DNA of 64,000 nucleotides from Natronobiforma cellulositropha (GCF_025629245.1 NZ_JANZXN010000015.1:186001-250000); one strand, 5' to 3'; shown: positions 24,611 through 33,812, numbered from the stretch's first letter. Notes: generated from the letters alone by a model not told the origin. Numbers and translations are program-made.

Positions 24611-25942
24611 ATGACACGGGTGATTCACACCGGCGACACCCACATCGGGTACCAGCAGTACAACGCCCCCGAGCGTCGCCGCGACTTTCTGGACGCGTTT
24701 CGCCAGGTCGCGAGCGACGCCGTCGCCGACGACGTCGACGCGGTCGTCCACGCGGGTGACCTCTTCCACGACCGCCGCCCCGGTCTCCTCGACCTCCAGG
24801 GGACCGTCGAGGTACTCACGACGCTCGCGAACGCGGGCGTGCCGTTTCTGGCGATCGTCGGCAACCACGAATCGAAACGCGACACCCAGTGGCTCGACCT
24901 CTTCGAGGCGCTCGGTCTCGCGACCCGACTCGGCGCCTCCCCGACGGTGGTCGGCGACGTCGCCTTCTACGGACTCGACTTCGTCCCCCGCTCGCGGCGC
25001 GAGGACCTCGGCTACGAGTTCGAGAGCGTCCCCGAGACGGCCGACCACGCCGTCCTCGTCGGCCACGGCCTGTTCGAACCGTTCGCCCACGCCGACTGGG
25101 ATACCGAGACCGTCCTCGAGCGCTCGAGCGTCGAGTTCGACGCCGTCCTCTTAGGTGACAACCACGCACCCGACACCGCAGAGGTCGCCGAGACGTGGGT
25201 GACCTACTGTGGATCGACCGAGCGCGCGAGCGCGAGCGAGCGCGACGACCGCGGCTACAACCTCGTCACGTTCGACGAGGAGATCACCATCGCACGACGC
25301 GGTCTCGAGACCCGGCCGTTCGTCTTCGTCGACGTCGACCTCGGCACAGCGGAGGGACTCGAACGGATCAGAGAGCGCATCCGCGAGTACGACGTCGAGG
25401 ACGCGGTCGTGATCGTCACCGTCGACGGCGAAGGCGAGCCGATCACGCAGGCGGCCGTCGAGGAGTTCGCCATCGACCGCGGCGCGCTGATCGCCCGCGT
25501 CAACGACCACCGCGAGGTCGACGAGGAGGCGGACCTCTCGGTGAGTTTCGCCGACCCCGACGACGCCGTCCGCGAGCGTCTGGGCGAACTCGGCCTGAGC
25601 CAGGCGGCACGGGAGATCGACGAGACGGTCAGAGACCCCACCGTCGCCGACGCAAACGTCCGCGAGACGGTCGAACGCCGGGTCCGCGAGGCGCTCGAGT
25701 CGGACGAGGGACGCTTCTCACGCACGCCGGAGCGCGAGACACCGGTGCGGACGGTCGCCGACGAACTCGGCGACGCCGAGTCGGCGTCGGATGAACACGC
25801 GAACGCCGAACCCCCCTCGAGCGCTGGCGACGCGTCGACGGCCGACTCGAGCGAACCCGACGTCGACTCGGAGACGGCCACCGACGAGCCGCCGGCCGAT
25901 CCGGCGGACGACGGCCAGGTCTCGATGGGTGATTTCTCGTGA
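24611..25942 (+). CDS. mre11: DNA double-strand break repair nuclease Mre11
   Basis: 443 residues. Phosphodiesterase motifs of the Mn-dependent nuclease are in order: GDTHIGYQQ (residues 8-16), HAGDLFHDRRP (about 46-56), IVGNHESKR (about 82-90), LVGHGLFEPF and LLGDNHAPD. A capping domain follows, and the last 70 residues are an acidic tail. Mre11 works with Rad50 to tether and trim broken DNA ends; in haloarchaea the complex also restrains homologous recombination. It overlaps rad50 by four bases. Confidence 0.95.
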   Translation: MTRVIHTGDTHIGYQQYNAPERRRDFLDAFRQVASDAVADDVDAVVHAGDLFHDRRPGLLDLQGTVEVLTTLANAGVPFLAIVGNHESKRDTQWLDLFEALGLATRLGASPTVVGDVAFYGLDFVPRSRREDLGYEFESVPETADHAVLVGHGLFEPFAHADWDTETVLERSSVEFDAVLLGDNHAPDTAEVAETWVTYCGSTERASASERDDRGYNLVTFDEEITIARRGLETRPFVFVDVDLGTAEGLERIRERIREYDVEDAVVIVTVDGEGEPITQAAVEEFAIDRGALIARVNDHREVDEEADLSVSFADPDDAVRERLGELGLSQAAREIDETVRDPTVADANVRETVERRVREALESDEGRFSRTPERETPVRTVADELGDAESASDEHANAEPPSSAGDASTADSSEPDVDSETATDEPPADPADDGQVSMGDFS

Positions 25943-28608
25943 GAGTCTCCCGCGTCCGCCTCGAGAACTTCAAGTGCTACGGCGAGAGCGACCTCCGACT
26001 GCGCGACGGTGTGACGGTCGTCTACGGCGTCAACGGCAGCGGGAAGTCGTCGCTGCTCGAGGCGGTCTTCTTCGCGCTCTACGGTTCGAAGGCGCTCGAC
26101 GACCGGACGCTCGACGACGTGATCACGACCGGCGAGGAGGAGACCGGCGTCGAACTCTGGTTCAGCCACGACGGCCGTGAGTACCACGTCGAGCGGCGGC
26201 TGAAACTGCGCGGCGAGCGCGCGACGACCACGAAGTGCGTCCTCGAGAGCGGTGACGAGACCATCGAAGGCGCGCGAGACGTCCGCCGGGAGATCACCGA
26301 GTTGCTGCGCATGGACGCCGACGCGTTCGTCAACTGCGCCTACGTCCGCCAGGGCGAGGTGAACAAACTGATCCACGCCTCCCCGCGCGAGCGCCAGGAC
26401 ATGATCGACGACCTGCTCCAGCTCGGCGCACTCGAGGAGTACCGCGAGCGGGCGAGCGACGCCAGACTCGGGGTGAGAGAGGTTCTCAACGGCCAGCAAG
26501 AACTCGTAGACGACGTTCGCTCACAGGTCGAAGCGAAAGAGGAGAGGAATCTCCACGAGCGGCTGAACGCCCGCGAGAGCGAGCGGGCGAAACTGGACGA
26601 GAAAATCGACCACTACGAGTCCCAGCGCCGGGAAGCGGAGCGAACCGCCGAAGCGGCGACGACGGTCCTCGAGCGCCACGAGCAGACGCAGGAGGAACTC
26701 GCGACGCTCGAGGACGACATCGAGTCGCTCCGAGAGACCATCGGCGAGACCGAGCGCGAACGCGAAACCCTCGAAGAGCGACTCCGAACCCGGCGAGAGC
26801 GCCGAGACGAACTCGAGGACGACCGCGACGAGGCGCGCTCGAGCGTCGACCTCGACGGAGCGAGCGTCGAAGAACGCCTCGACGAACTCGAAGCGGAGGA
26901 CGAAACCCTGCGCGAGCGCCTCGAGGAGTGTCGCCTCGAGATCGAAACCAGCTCACAGTCGCTCGAGCGCCTGCGCGAACGTGCGGACGAACTCGAACGA
27001 GAGGGAGCGCAGGCACGCGAAGAGGCGGCCGACCTGGCCGAGACACTCGAAGCCGACGAGGAGACGATCGAACAGCGAGAAGCGACGCTCGCGGAGCTGG
27101 ACGGCGAGATCGAGCGCGCACGGGCGACGTTCGAGGAGGCACCGGTCGAGTACGGCGAGGCATCGGCGCACCGCGAGACGGTCGATGCGAAGCGAACGGA
27201 GGTGGGGTCTACACTGGAGGAGCTGCGAATAGAGATCGAGAAGACGAGTGCGTCGATCGAGGAGGGGGAAACCCTGCTCGCGGCCGGAAAGTGCCCCGAG
27301 TGTGGCCAGCCGGTCGAGGACTCGCCGCACGTCGACGTGCTCGAGGAGCGACGTGCCGAACTCGAGACGCTCGAAACGGAGCGAGACGAACGGACGGCGG
27401 AACTCGAGGCGGTCGAGGAGCGCCTCGAGCGGGCGGAGGAATTAGTCGAGATCGAGCGCGAGGTCGAGCAACTCGAGACGAACCGGGAGAACGTCGCCCA
27501 GTTGCTCGCGGAGAAACGCGAGGCGCTCACAGAGCGGGCGGGCCAGCGCGAGACACTGCTCGAGCGCGCCGACGAACTCGAGGGCGACGCCGAGGAGAAA
27601 CGCGAGGAGGCGAGCGAACTCGAAGAGACCGTCGCCGAACACAGAGCCGACCTCGGAGCGGTGAACCGCGAGCGCAAAGAACTGAGCGAGAGGCGCGCTG
27701 CGCTCGAGCGCGTCCAGGACCTCGAGACGGAGATCGAGACGCTCGACGGTGAGATCGAAGCGATACGCACCCAGCGGGCGAGCAAGGCCGAACTGAACGA
27801 GGAGCGACGGACCCGCCTGTCGGAGAAACGGACGCGGGTACGTGACCTCGAAGCCGAGTTCGACGCCGAGCGCATCGAGGAGGCGCGCAACGAGAAGGAG
27901 AACGCCGAGAGCTACCTCGAGCGCGTCGGCGCGGAACTCGAGACGCTCGGTGAGCGCCGCGACGAGGTGCAGAACGCCATCGGGGCGATCGAGCGCGAAC
28001 TCGAGGAACTCGAGGAGCTTCGCGGCCGCCTCGAGCACCTGGGGGCGCGCTGTCAGCGCCTCGAGTCGCTCTACGAGGAGGCCGAGACCCTCCAGGCGAC
28101 CTACGGCGACCTGCGCGCGGAGTTACGCCGGAAGAACGTCGACACGCTCGAGCGGTTGCTCAACGAGACGTTCGACCTGGTCTACCAGAACGACTCCTAC
28201 GCCGCGATCGAACTCGACGGCGAGTACCGGCTGACGGTGTATCAGAAAGACGGCGAGGCGCTCGAGCCAGAACAGCTCTCGGGTGGCGAGCGGGCGCTGT
28301 TCAACCTGAGCCTGCGGTGTGCGATCTACCGCCTGCTGGCGGAGGGTGTCGAGGGGAGCGCGCCGATGCCGCCGCTGATCCTCGACGAACCGACCGTGTT
28401 CCTCGACTCGGGGCACGTGACGCAACTGGTCTCGCTCGTCGAGTCGATGCGCTCCATTGGCGTCGAACAGATCGTCGTCGTCAGCCACGATCAGGAACTG
28501 GTCGGTGCGGCCGATCGCCTGGTGAGCGTCGAGAAGGACTCGACGTCGAACCGCTCGCGACTCGCACACGGCGAGCCACCCGAGGCGGCGCTGCTCTCGG
28601 CCGAGTGA
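25939..28608 (+). CDS. rad50: DNA double-strand break repair ATPase Rad50
   Basis: 889 residues from GTG 25939. An SMC-like ATPase with Walker A GVNGSGKSS near residues 34-42, two long coiled-coil arms rich in Glu/Arg, the zinc hook CPECGQ near residue 452 at the apex, ABC signature LSGGERALFNLSL near 780 and Walker B LILDEPTVFLDSG near 812. The size and arm symmetry are normal. The ATG-less GTG start overlaps the mre11 stop, implying coupled translation. Confidence 0.95.
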   Translation: MRVSRVRLENFKCYGESDLRLRDGVTVVYGVNGSGKSSLLEAVFFALYGSKALDDRTLDDVITTGEEETGVELWFSHDGREYHVERRLKLRGERATTTKCVLESGDETIEGARDVRREITELLRMDADAFVNCAYVRQGEVNKLIHASPRERQDMIDDLLQLGALEEYRERASDARLGVREVLNGQQELVDDVRSQVEAKEERNLHERLNARESERAKLDEKIDHYESQRREAERTAEAATTVLERHEQTQEELATLEDDIESLRETIGETERERETLEERLRTRRERRDELEDDRDEARSSVDLDGASVEERLDELEAEDETLRERLEECRLEIETSSQSLERLRERADELEREGAQAREEAADLAETLEADEETIEQREATLAELDGEIERARATFEEAPVEYGEASAHRETVDAKRTEVGSTLEELRIEIEKTSASIEEGETLLAAGKCPECGQPVEDSPHVDVLEERRAELETLETERDERTAELEAVEERLERAEELVEIEREVEQLETNRENVAQLLAEKREALTERAGQRETLLERADELEGDAEEKREEASELEETVAEHRADLGAVNRERKELSERRAALERVQDLETEIETLDGEIEAIRTQRASKAELNEERRTRLSEKRTRVRDLEAEFDAERIEEARNEKENAESYLERVGAELETLGERRDEVQNAIGAIERELEELEELRGRLEHLGARCQRLESLYEEAETLQATYGDLRAELRRKNVDTLERLLNETFDLVYQNDSYAAIELDGEYRLTVYQKDGEALEPEQLSGGERALFNLSLRCAIYRLLAEGVEGSAPMPPLILDEPTVFLDSGHVTQLVSLVESMRSIGVEQIVVVSHDQELVGAADRLVSVEKDSTSNRSRLAHGEPPEAALLSAE

Positions 28609-28609
28609 G

Positions 28610-29074
28610 TTACGGCGGCCCGTCCGCCGGGTCCCCGCTCTCGTCCGTGTACGCGGGCCGGAGAATCGAGAGGGCGTCCACGAGATCATCGCTGGCCCGG
28701 TAGCCGCGCTCGCCAGCGACGGTCGCCTCCTCGAGCAACCCCGCGAGTCGGTACTCGAGCAGGCGGCCGTGGAGGTCGCTCTCACAGTAGTCGTAGCGCT
28801 CGAGCAGCGTCCGCGCCGCCAGCGGTCCCCGGTCGGTGAGTTCGATCAGGAGTCCGAGTCCGTCGTCGTCGTGTACCGCCCGCAAGAGCGCTCTGACGGC
28901 GGGATCGACTCCGCTGGCTGCGACCTCGAGTGCACTCTCGCCGTCGAGTTCCTCGAGGTCGTCGTTCGGGAGGTAGCGGCGCTCGCCCGTGGCCGGGTCG
29001 CGAACGAGTGTGGCGTCGCTCGAGCGTTTACAGACGAAATAGCGGGTGCCGTCGGCGTCGGTGACGAGTCTCAT
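28610..29074 (-). CDS. Conserved haloarchaeal protein downstream of rad50
   Basis: 154 residues, soluble. A short beta-rich N-terminus (RLVTDADGTRYFVCKRSSDATLVRDP) is followed by helices that resemble a winged-helix fold (LLIELTDRGPLAARTLLERYDYCESDLHGRLLEYRLAGLLEEA). It is convergent with rad50 (one base between stops) and overlaps the upstream membrane gene by four bases. The position between mre11-rad50 and polB is, from memory, also seen in Haloferax. Function unassigned; a role tied to DNA repair is guilt by association. Confidence 0.65.
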   Translation of the reverse strand: MRLVTDADGTRYFVCKRSSDATLVRDPATGERRYLPNDDLEELDGESALEVAASGVDPAVRALLRAVHDDDGLGLLIELTDRGPLAARTLLERYDYCESDLHGRLLEYRLAGLLEEATVAGERGYRASDDLVDALSILRPAYTDESGDPADGPP

Positions 29075-29502
29075 GGCTCGTCGGCGGGACCGTCCGGGTC
29101 GCCCGTCTCGGCCGGGCCGTCGGTGTCCTCCCCGTTTCCGGCTTCGCCGGCCGGCTCGGATGGCTCTCCGTCGTCGGTCTCCTCGTCCAGTTGCTCGAGC
29201 GAGGCGCTGAACACCCTGATCCGGTACAGCGCGAGTGCGAAGAAGGCGGCGCCGGCGACGACGAGCGCGAGTCCGATGGACTGGTCGTAGCCAGCCGCGA
29301 GCAGCACCGCGCCGACGCCGCCGGCCATCACCCCACCCTTGATGCCGAGGACGGCCAACCAGAAGGGGCGCTGGACCTCGGCGGGGACGTCCTCGAGGTC
29401 GGCGTCGACCTGCGGGACCGTGAGCGAGTCGGTCTTCGGGTCGTAGAGGTCCTCTTCGGGGTCGTACTCGTCGGGTTCGTGTTCGGTTCGCTCGAACAGC
29501 AC
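29071..29502 (-). CDS. Two-TM haloarchaeal protein with acidic tails
   Basis: 143 residues from GTG 29502. The N-terminus is acidic (EHEPDEYDPEEDLYDP), two TM helices follow (FWLAVLGIKGGVMAGGVGAVLLAAGY and IGLALVVAGAAFFALALY) and the C-terminal 50 residues are a low-complexity Gly/Asp/Glu/Pro tail. A TATA-like box CCCTTTTCTA (29525-29534 on the minus strand) sits 28 bases upstream of GTG 29502, which supports this start over the GTG at 29541. First gene of a two-gene operon with the protein at 28610. Confidence 0.65.
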   Translation of the reverse strand: MLFERTEHEPDEYDPEEDLYDPKTDSLTVPQVDADLEDVPAEVQRPFWLAVLGIKGGVMAGGVGAVLLAAGYDQSIGLALVVAGAAFFALALYRIRVFSASLEQLDEETDDGEPSEPAGEAGNGEDTDGPAETGDPDGPADEP

Positions 29503-29554
29503 GTCTACCCGAACGTGGAGTTCGTAGAAAAGGGTTCTCACACGGTGCCTGTGC

Positions 29555-29740
29555 TCAGGCGAAATCCTCTAACGCGTAGGTCTGGCTGGTCTCCATCCAC
29601 GCGAGTGGATTCTCCGCGTCGTAGAAGACGACCCCATCTTTCGTCTCGTAGGACTCGATCGTCGCGATGCTCGCAGGTTCGCCGCGTCGAACACTGTCAC
29701 CCCTCCGGCTATCGTCAGCACGAGTGGACACTTCTATCAC
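29555..29740 (-). CDS. 61-residue haloarchaeal protein
   Basis: GTG start at 29740 with a minus-strand TATA-like ATTTAATG centred near 29768, 27-28 bases upstream. The conserved-looking core is ESYETKDGVVFYDAENPLAWMET followed by TYALEDFA. No membrane segment or metal ligands. This small family recurs in haloarchaea, but I know of no function. It is divergent from polB across 143 bases. Confidence 0.6.
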   Translation of the reverse strand: MIEVSTRADDSRRGDSVRRGEPASIATIESYETKDGVVFYDAENPLAWMETSQTYALEDFA

Positions 29741-29850
29741 CTACCTATGTGCTATGTGTTACCACATTAAATGTCTTATTGCCGGAGGTGTAACAGGTAG
29801 CTGACCGGGAAATACGTCATTACCTGCCCGACTGATCGGCGATTGCACGG

Positions 29851-29860
29851 TGTTTTTAAG
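29851..29860 (+). promoter_or_regulatory. polB promoter TATA box
   Basis: TTTTTAAG centred near 29857 is 27 bases upstream of the polB ATG at 29884, giving a leaderless or near-leaderless message. Confidence 0.5.
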
Positions 29861-29883
29861 CGGCGCACACGAACCCCGACAGC

Positions 29884-32622
29884 ATGACTGACGAGGGGCA
29901 ACTGGGACTCGAGCGCTTCGCCTCGGGCGGGTCCGACAGCGAGCAACGGCCCGCCGAGGAGGCGGCCGCCGTCGCCGGAAACGGCGGGTCGGCGAGTGGG
30001 GACGTCGTCGACGTACTCGAGGAGACCTTACCCGACGCCCAGGGCGAACTCGAGATCGCGGTGATGCAGGTCGATTACACCATCACCGGCCGGGGTGACG
30101 ACGAACGGCCGATTATTCACGTCTTCGGGCGTACCCCAGACGGGACGCTCGAGCACGTGCAAGTGATCGACTTCAGACCCTACTTCTACGCCCCGACGGC
30201 GACGCTCGACGTGAGTGCGCTCGAGCGCGACGACCGGATCACGGGGTGGGAAGAAGCGGGCGCGAACGGCGGCGCTCACGAGAGTATCCGCGGGGAAGCG
30301 CTGACGAAGATCTACGGGCGAACACCGCGCGACGTCGGCCAGATCCGAGACGAGTTCGACCACTACGAGGCGGACATCCTCTTTCCGAACCGGTTTCTGA
30401 TCGACAAAGACGTTCGGAGCGGTATCCGCGTCCCCGACCGGCGTGCCGACGACGGCACCGTGCTCGTCTCCCACGAGGAGGTCGAAGCCGCCCCCGTCGA
30501 GGCGGTCCCGCGCGTACTCACCTTCGACATCGAAGTCGAGGACCGCCACGGCTTCCCCGAAGACGGCGAGGAACCGATCGTCTGTCTCACCAGCCACGAC
30601 TCCGTGCGCGACGAGTACGTCATGTGGCTCTACGAGGCTCCCGAGGGCGACGGCGAGATCCCCGAGGCGATCACCGACTACGAGCCGATTTCCGGCGAGA
30701 TCTCCGCCGACGTTCGCGCCTTCGCCGACGAGGACGCGATGCTCGAGGCGTTTCTCACCTACATCGAAGAGACCGACCCCGACGTCCTGACTGGCTGGAA
30801 CTTCGAGGACTTCGACGCGCCGTACTTCCTCGACCGGCTCGAGCGACGCGACGGTCCCCACCACGACTACGACCTGCGGGTCGAGCGCCTCTCGCGCGTC
30901 GGCGAGGTCTGGCGCAGTGGCTGGGGCGGACCCGACATCAAAGGCCGGGTCGTCTTCGACCTGCTCTACGCCTACAAGCGGACGGTGTTCAGCGAACTCG
31001 ACTCCTACCGACTGGACGCCGTCGGCGAGGTCGAACTCGGCGTCGGCAAGGAACGCTACGCGGGCACCATCGGCGACCTCTGGGAGGAGAACCCGACGCG
31101 ACTGCTCGAGTACAACCTGCGCGACGTCGAACTCTGTGTCGAACTCGACCGCAAACAGGAGATCATCCCCTTCTGGCGCGAGGTGGCGACGTTCGTCGGC
31201 TGTAAACTCGAGGACGCGCCGACGCCGGGTGACGCCGTCGACATGTACGTCCTCCACGAGGCTCACGGCCGCTTCGCGCTGCCCTCGAAGGGCCAACAGG
31301 AGAGCGGCGAGGAGTACGAGGGCGGGGCGGTGTTCGACCCGATCACGGGCGTCAGAGAGAACGTCACCGTCCTCGACCTGAAGAGTCTGTACCCGATGTG
31401 TATGGTGACGGTCAACGCCTCGCCGGAGACGAAAGTCGACCCCGACGACTACGGCGGCGAGACGTTCGTCGCACCGACGGAACCCGAACCCACCCACTTC
31501 CGGAAGGAACCGGACGGGGTCATGCGCGAGATGATCACGGAACTGCTCGCCGAACGTGAGGAGAAGAAGACACTTCGAAATCAGCACGAACCCGGCACAC
31601 CGGAGTACGATCAGTACGACCGTCAGCAAGGAAGTGTCAAAGTAATTATGAATTCTTTATATGGGGTGTCGGGTTGGGATCGCTTCCGCCTCTACGACAA
31701 AGAGGCCGCGGCGGCCATCACGGCGACCGGCCGCGAGGTGATCCGCTTTACCGAGCGAGCGGCAACGGAAATCGACTACGAGGTCGCCTACGGCGACACC
31801 GACTCGGTCATGCTCGAACTCGGTGGCGAGGTGTCGAAAGCGGAGGCACTCGAGCAGTCGTTCGAGATCGAGGAGTACATCAACGGCCGCTACGGCGACT
31901 TCGCAGCCGACGACCTGAACGCCGAGGACCACCGCTTCCAGATCGAGTTCGAGAAGCTCTACCGGCGGTTCTTCCAGGCCGGAACCAAGAAGCGTTACGC
32001 CGGTCACATCGTCTGGAAGGAGGGCAAAGACGTCGACGACATCGACATCACCGGCTTCGAGTACAAACGCTCTGACATCGCGCCGATCACCAAAGAGGTC
32101 CAACACCGCGTCATCGAGATGATCGTCCGCGAGGGTGACATCGAGGAAGTGAAAACCTACCTCGGCGAGGTCATCGAGAACTTCCAGAACGGCGCGGTGA
32201 GTCTCGAGGAGATCGCCATCCCCGGCGGCATCGGCAAACGCCTCGACAACTACGACACCGACACCGCCCACGTGCGCGGGGCGAAGTACGCTAACCGCTT
32301 CCTCGGGACGAACTTCGACCGCGGGAGCAAGCCGAAACGCCTCTACCTCGAGCGGGTCGACCCCGGATTCTTCGTCGAACTCGAGGACGAGCAGGGTCTC
32401 GACGCCCGCCGAGATCCCGTCTACGGCGCGTTCAAGCGCGACCCGGACGTCATCTGCTTCGAGTACGAAGACCAGATCCCCGAGGCGTTCGCGATCGACT
32501 ACGAGGTCATGCTCGAGAAGACCCTCCAGGGACCGATCTCGCGGATTCTCGAGGCACTCGGCATCTCCTGGGAGGAGATCAAATCCGGCCAGGAACAGAC
32601 CGGTCTCGACAGTTTCATGTGA
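29884..32622 (+). CDS. polB: B-family DNA polymerase, intein-free
   Basis: 912 residues. Replicative/repair polymerase with 3'-5' exonuclease Exo I FDIEVEDRHG near residue 213 and Exo II NFEDFDAPYFLDRL. The polymerase motifs are DLKSLYPMCMVT near 500 (region II), KVIMNSLYGVSG at 586-597 (region III) and YGDTDSVML near 634 (region I). The N-terminal 50 residues are acidic and Gly-rich, probably disordered. Many haloarchaeal polB genes carry inteins at these three motifs; none is present here, but the codons from 31627 to 31665 are AT-rich, unlike the rest of the gene (see findings). Confidence 0.95.
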   Translation: MTDEGQLGLERFASGGSDSEQRPAEEAAAVAGNGGSASGDVVDVLEETLPDAQGELEIAVMQVDYTITGRGDDERPIIHVFGRTPDGTLEHVQVIDFRPYFYAPTATLDVSALERDDRITGWEEAGANGGAHESIRGEALTKIYGRTPRDVGQIRDEFDHYEADILFPNRFLIDKDVRSGIRVPDRRADDGTVLVSHEEVEAAPVEAVPRVLTFDIEVEDRHGFPEDGEEPIVCLTSHDSVRDEYVMWLYEAPEGDGEIPEAITDYEPISGEISADVRAFADEDAMLEAFLTYIEETDPDVLTGWNFEDFDAPYFLDRLERRDGPHHDYDLRVERLSRVGEVWRSGWGGPDIKGRVVFDLLYAYKRTVFSELDSYRLDAVGEVELGVGKERYAGTIGDLWEENPTRLLEYNLRDVELCVELDRKQEIIPFWREVATFVGCKLEDAPTPGDAVDMYVLHEAHGRFALPSKGQQESGEEYEGGAVFDPITGVRENVTVLDLKSLYPMCMVTVNASPETKVDPDDYGGETFVAPTEPEPTHFRKEPDGVMREMITELLAEREEKKTLRNQHEPGTPEYDQYDRQQGSVKVIMNSLYGVSGWDRFRLYDKEAAAAITATGREVIRFTERAATEIDYEVAYGDTDSVMLELGGEVSKAEALEQSFEIEEYINGRYGDFAADDLNAEDHRFQIEFEKLYRRFFQAGTKKRYAGHIVWKEGKDVDDIDITGFEYKRSDIAPITKEVQHRVIEMIVREGDIEEVKTYLGEVIENFQNGAVSLEEIAIPGGIGKRLDNYDTDTAHVRGAKYANRFLGTNFDRGSKPKRLYLERVDPGFFVELEDEQGLDARRDPVYGAFKRDPDVICFEYEDQIPEAFAIDYEVMLEKTLQGPISRILEALGISWEEIKSGQEQTGLDSFM
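31627..31665 (+). other. AT-rich codon patch at the polB region III intein insertion point
   Basis: Codons CAA GGA AGT, then AAA GTA ATT ATG AAT TCT TTA TAT GGG, encode QGS and KVIMNSLYG. Every synonymous choice is the A/T-rich one, whereas flanking codons are almost all G/C-ending. The patch is centred on the Asn-Ser pair (residues 590-591), the known insertion point of region III inteins. Confidence 0.85.
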
Positions 32623-32760
32623 GGTGGCTCTCGAGCCGCTGCATCGGCCGTGGACCGACGGCACTGTGCCGGATGTGACGTGAGCCGGAGAGTGTGAGCC
32701 GAGCCACGGTGTCGGTGAGAATCGTTGATGAATAGAAAAAATATTTTTCGTAAACAACAC

Positions 32761-32793
32761 CGTATCCAGTCAGATACGAAACCGTTATCAGGG
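32761..32793 (+). promoter_or_regulatory. suf operon promoter with perfect palindrome
   Basis: CGTATC (32761-32766) and GATACG (32773-32778) form a perfect 6-bp inverted repeat with a 6-base spacer, directly in front of a TATA-like ACCGTTATC at 32781-32789. The position just upstream of the TATA box suits an activator or a repressor. A second hairpin, CTCGTC-GTA-GACGAG (32802-32816), lies in the expected 5' leader just before AGAGAGG and the sufC ATG at 32833. Confidence 0.5.
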
Positions 32794-32832
32794 GGACGAC
32801 CCTCGTCGTAGACGAGAGAGGTATCCGTACCA

Positions 32833-33750
32833 ATGGCACGTCTACAACTCAAGAATCTACACGCCAGAGTGGCAGAGGACGGTGGTGAGGAGATCCTGCG
32901 CGGTGTCGACCTGACAGTCGAGTCGGGCGAGATCCACGCGCTGATGGGACCGAACGGCAGCGGGAAGTCGACGACGGCGAAGATCGTCGCCGGCCACCCC
33001 GCCTACGAGGTCACCGAGGGCGAGGTCTTACTCCACCTCGAGGCAGACGAGTTCGGCGACGAACTCGAGATCCCCGAGGACAAACGCACCTGGAACGTCC
33101 TCGACCTGGAGCCGAACGAGCGCGCCGCGCTCGGCATCTTCCTCGCGTTCCAGTACCCTGCCGAGATCGACGGGGTGACGATGACGAACTTCCTGCGGAC
33201 GGCGCTCAACGCCAAGATCGACGAGCGAGAGGAACTGCTCGGCGAGGACGAGGACGACGATGCAGACGCCGACGAGGACGAAGAGACCGCCACACCGTCG
33301 CCGATGGAAGGTCCCGTCGACGAGGGCGAGGTCGGTATCGCCGAGTTCCAGCAGCTGCTCACCGAGAAGATGGAGGCGCTCGACATGGACGAGAAGTTCG
33401 CCCACCGCTACCTCAACGCGGGCTTCTCCGGCGGGGAGAAGAAACAGAACGAGGTGCTCCAGGCGGCGATCCTCGAGCCATCGATCGCCGTCCTCGACGA
33501 GATCGATTCCGGACTCGACATCGACCGATTACAGGACGTCTCGACCGGCATCAACACGCTGCGTGACACCCAGGGCACTGGCATCCTCCAGATCACCCAC
33601 TACCAGCGCATCCTCGACTACGTCGAACCCGACCACGTCCACATCATGCTCGACGGACAGATCGTCAAGAGCGGCGACGCGAGCCTCGCCGCGGAACTCG
33701 AGGACAAGGGCTACGACTGGGTCCGCGAAGAGGTCTACGAGACCGCGTAA
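32833..33750 (+). CDS. sufC: Fe-S cluster assembly ATPase SufC
   Basis: 305 residues. ABC-type ATPase of the SufBCD scaffold: Walker A GPNGSGKSTT at 39-48, Q-loop FLAFQYPAEI, signature FSGGEKKQNEVLQAA and Walker B IAVLDEIDSGLD. About 25 acidic residues (EDEDDDADADEDEE and onward) are inserted after the Q-loop, near 137-162, making the protein some 50 residues longer than bacterial SufC. It is first in the sufCBD operon. Confidence 0.95.
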   Translation: MARLQLKNLHARVAEDGGEEILRGVDLTVESGEIHALMGPNGSGKSTTAKIVAGHPAYEVTEGEVLLHLEADEFGDELEIPEDKRTWNVLDLEPNERAALGIFLAFQYPAEIDGVTMTNFLRTALNAKIDEREELLGEDEDDDADADEDEETATPSPMEGPVDEGEVGIAEFQQLLTEKMEALDMDEKFAHRYLNAGFSGGEKKQNEVLQAAILEPSIAVLDEIDSGLDIDRLQDVSTGINTLRDTQGTGILQITHYQRILDYVEPDHVHIMLDGQIVKSGDASLAAELEDKGYDWVREEVYETA

Positions 33751-33812
33751 CCGGATCTAGCTAGGAGAACGGTAATAACGCTACAGCCGTAAACATAACC
33801 ACATACAAACTC

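Noticed and set aside
30028-31629. 533-codon minus-strand frame inside polB
   Set aside because: Shadow of the polymerase gene; the polB frame has all expected motifs.
31380-31810. Intein in polB
   Set aside because: The three insertion motifs are uninterrupted and the protein has the normal intein-free length; only the codon patch remains.
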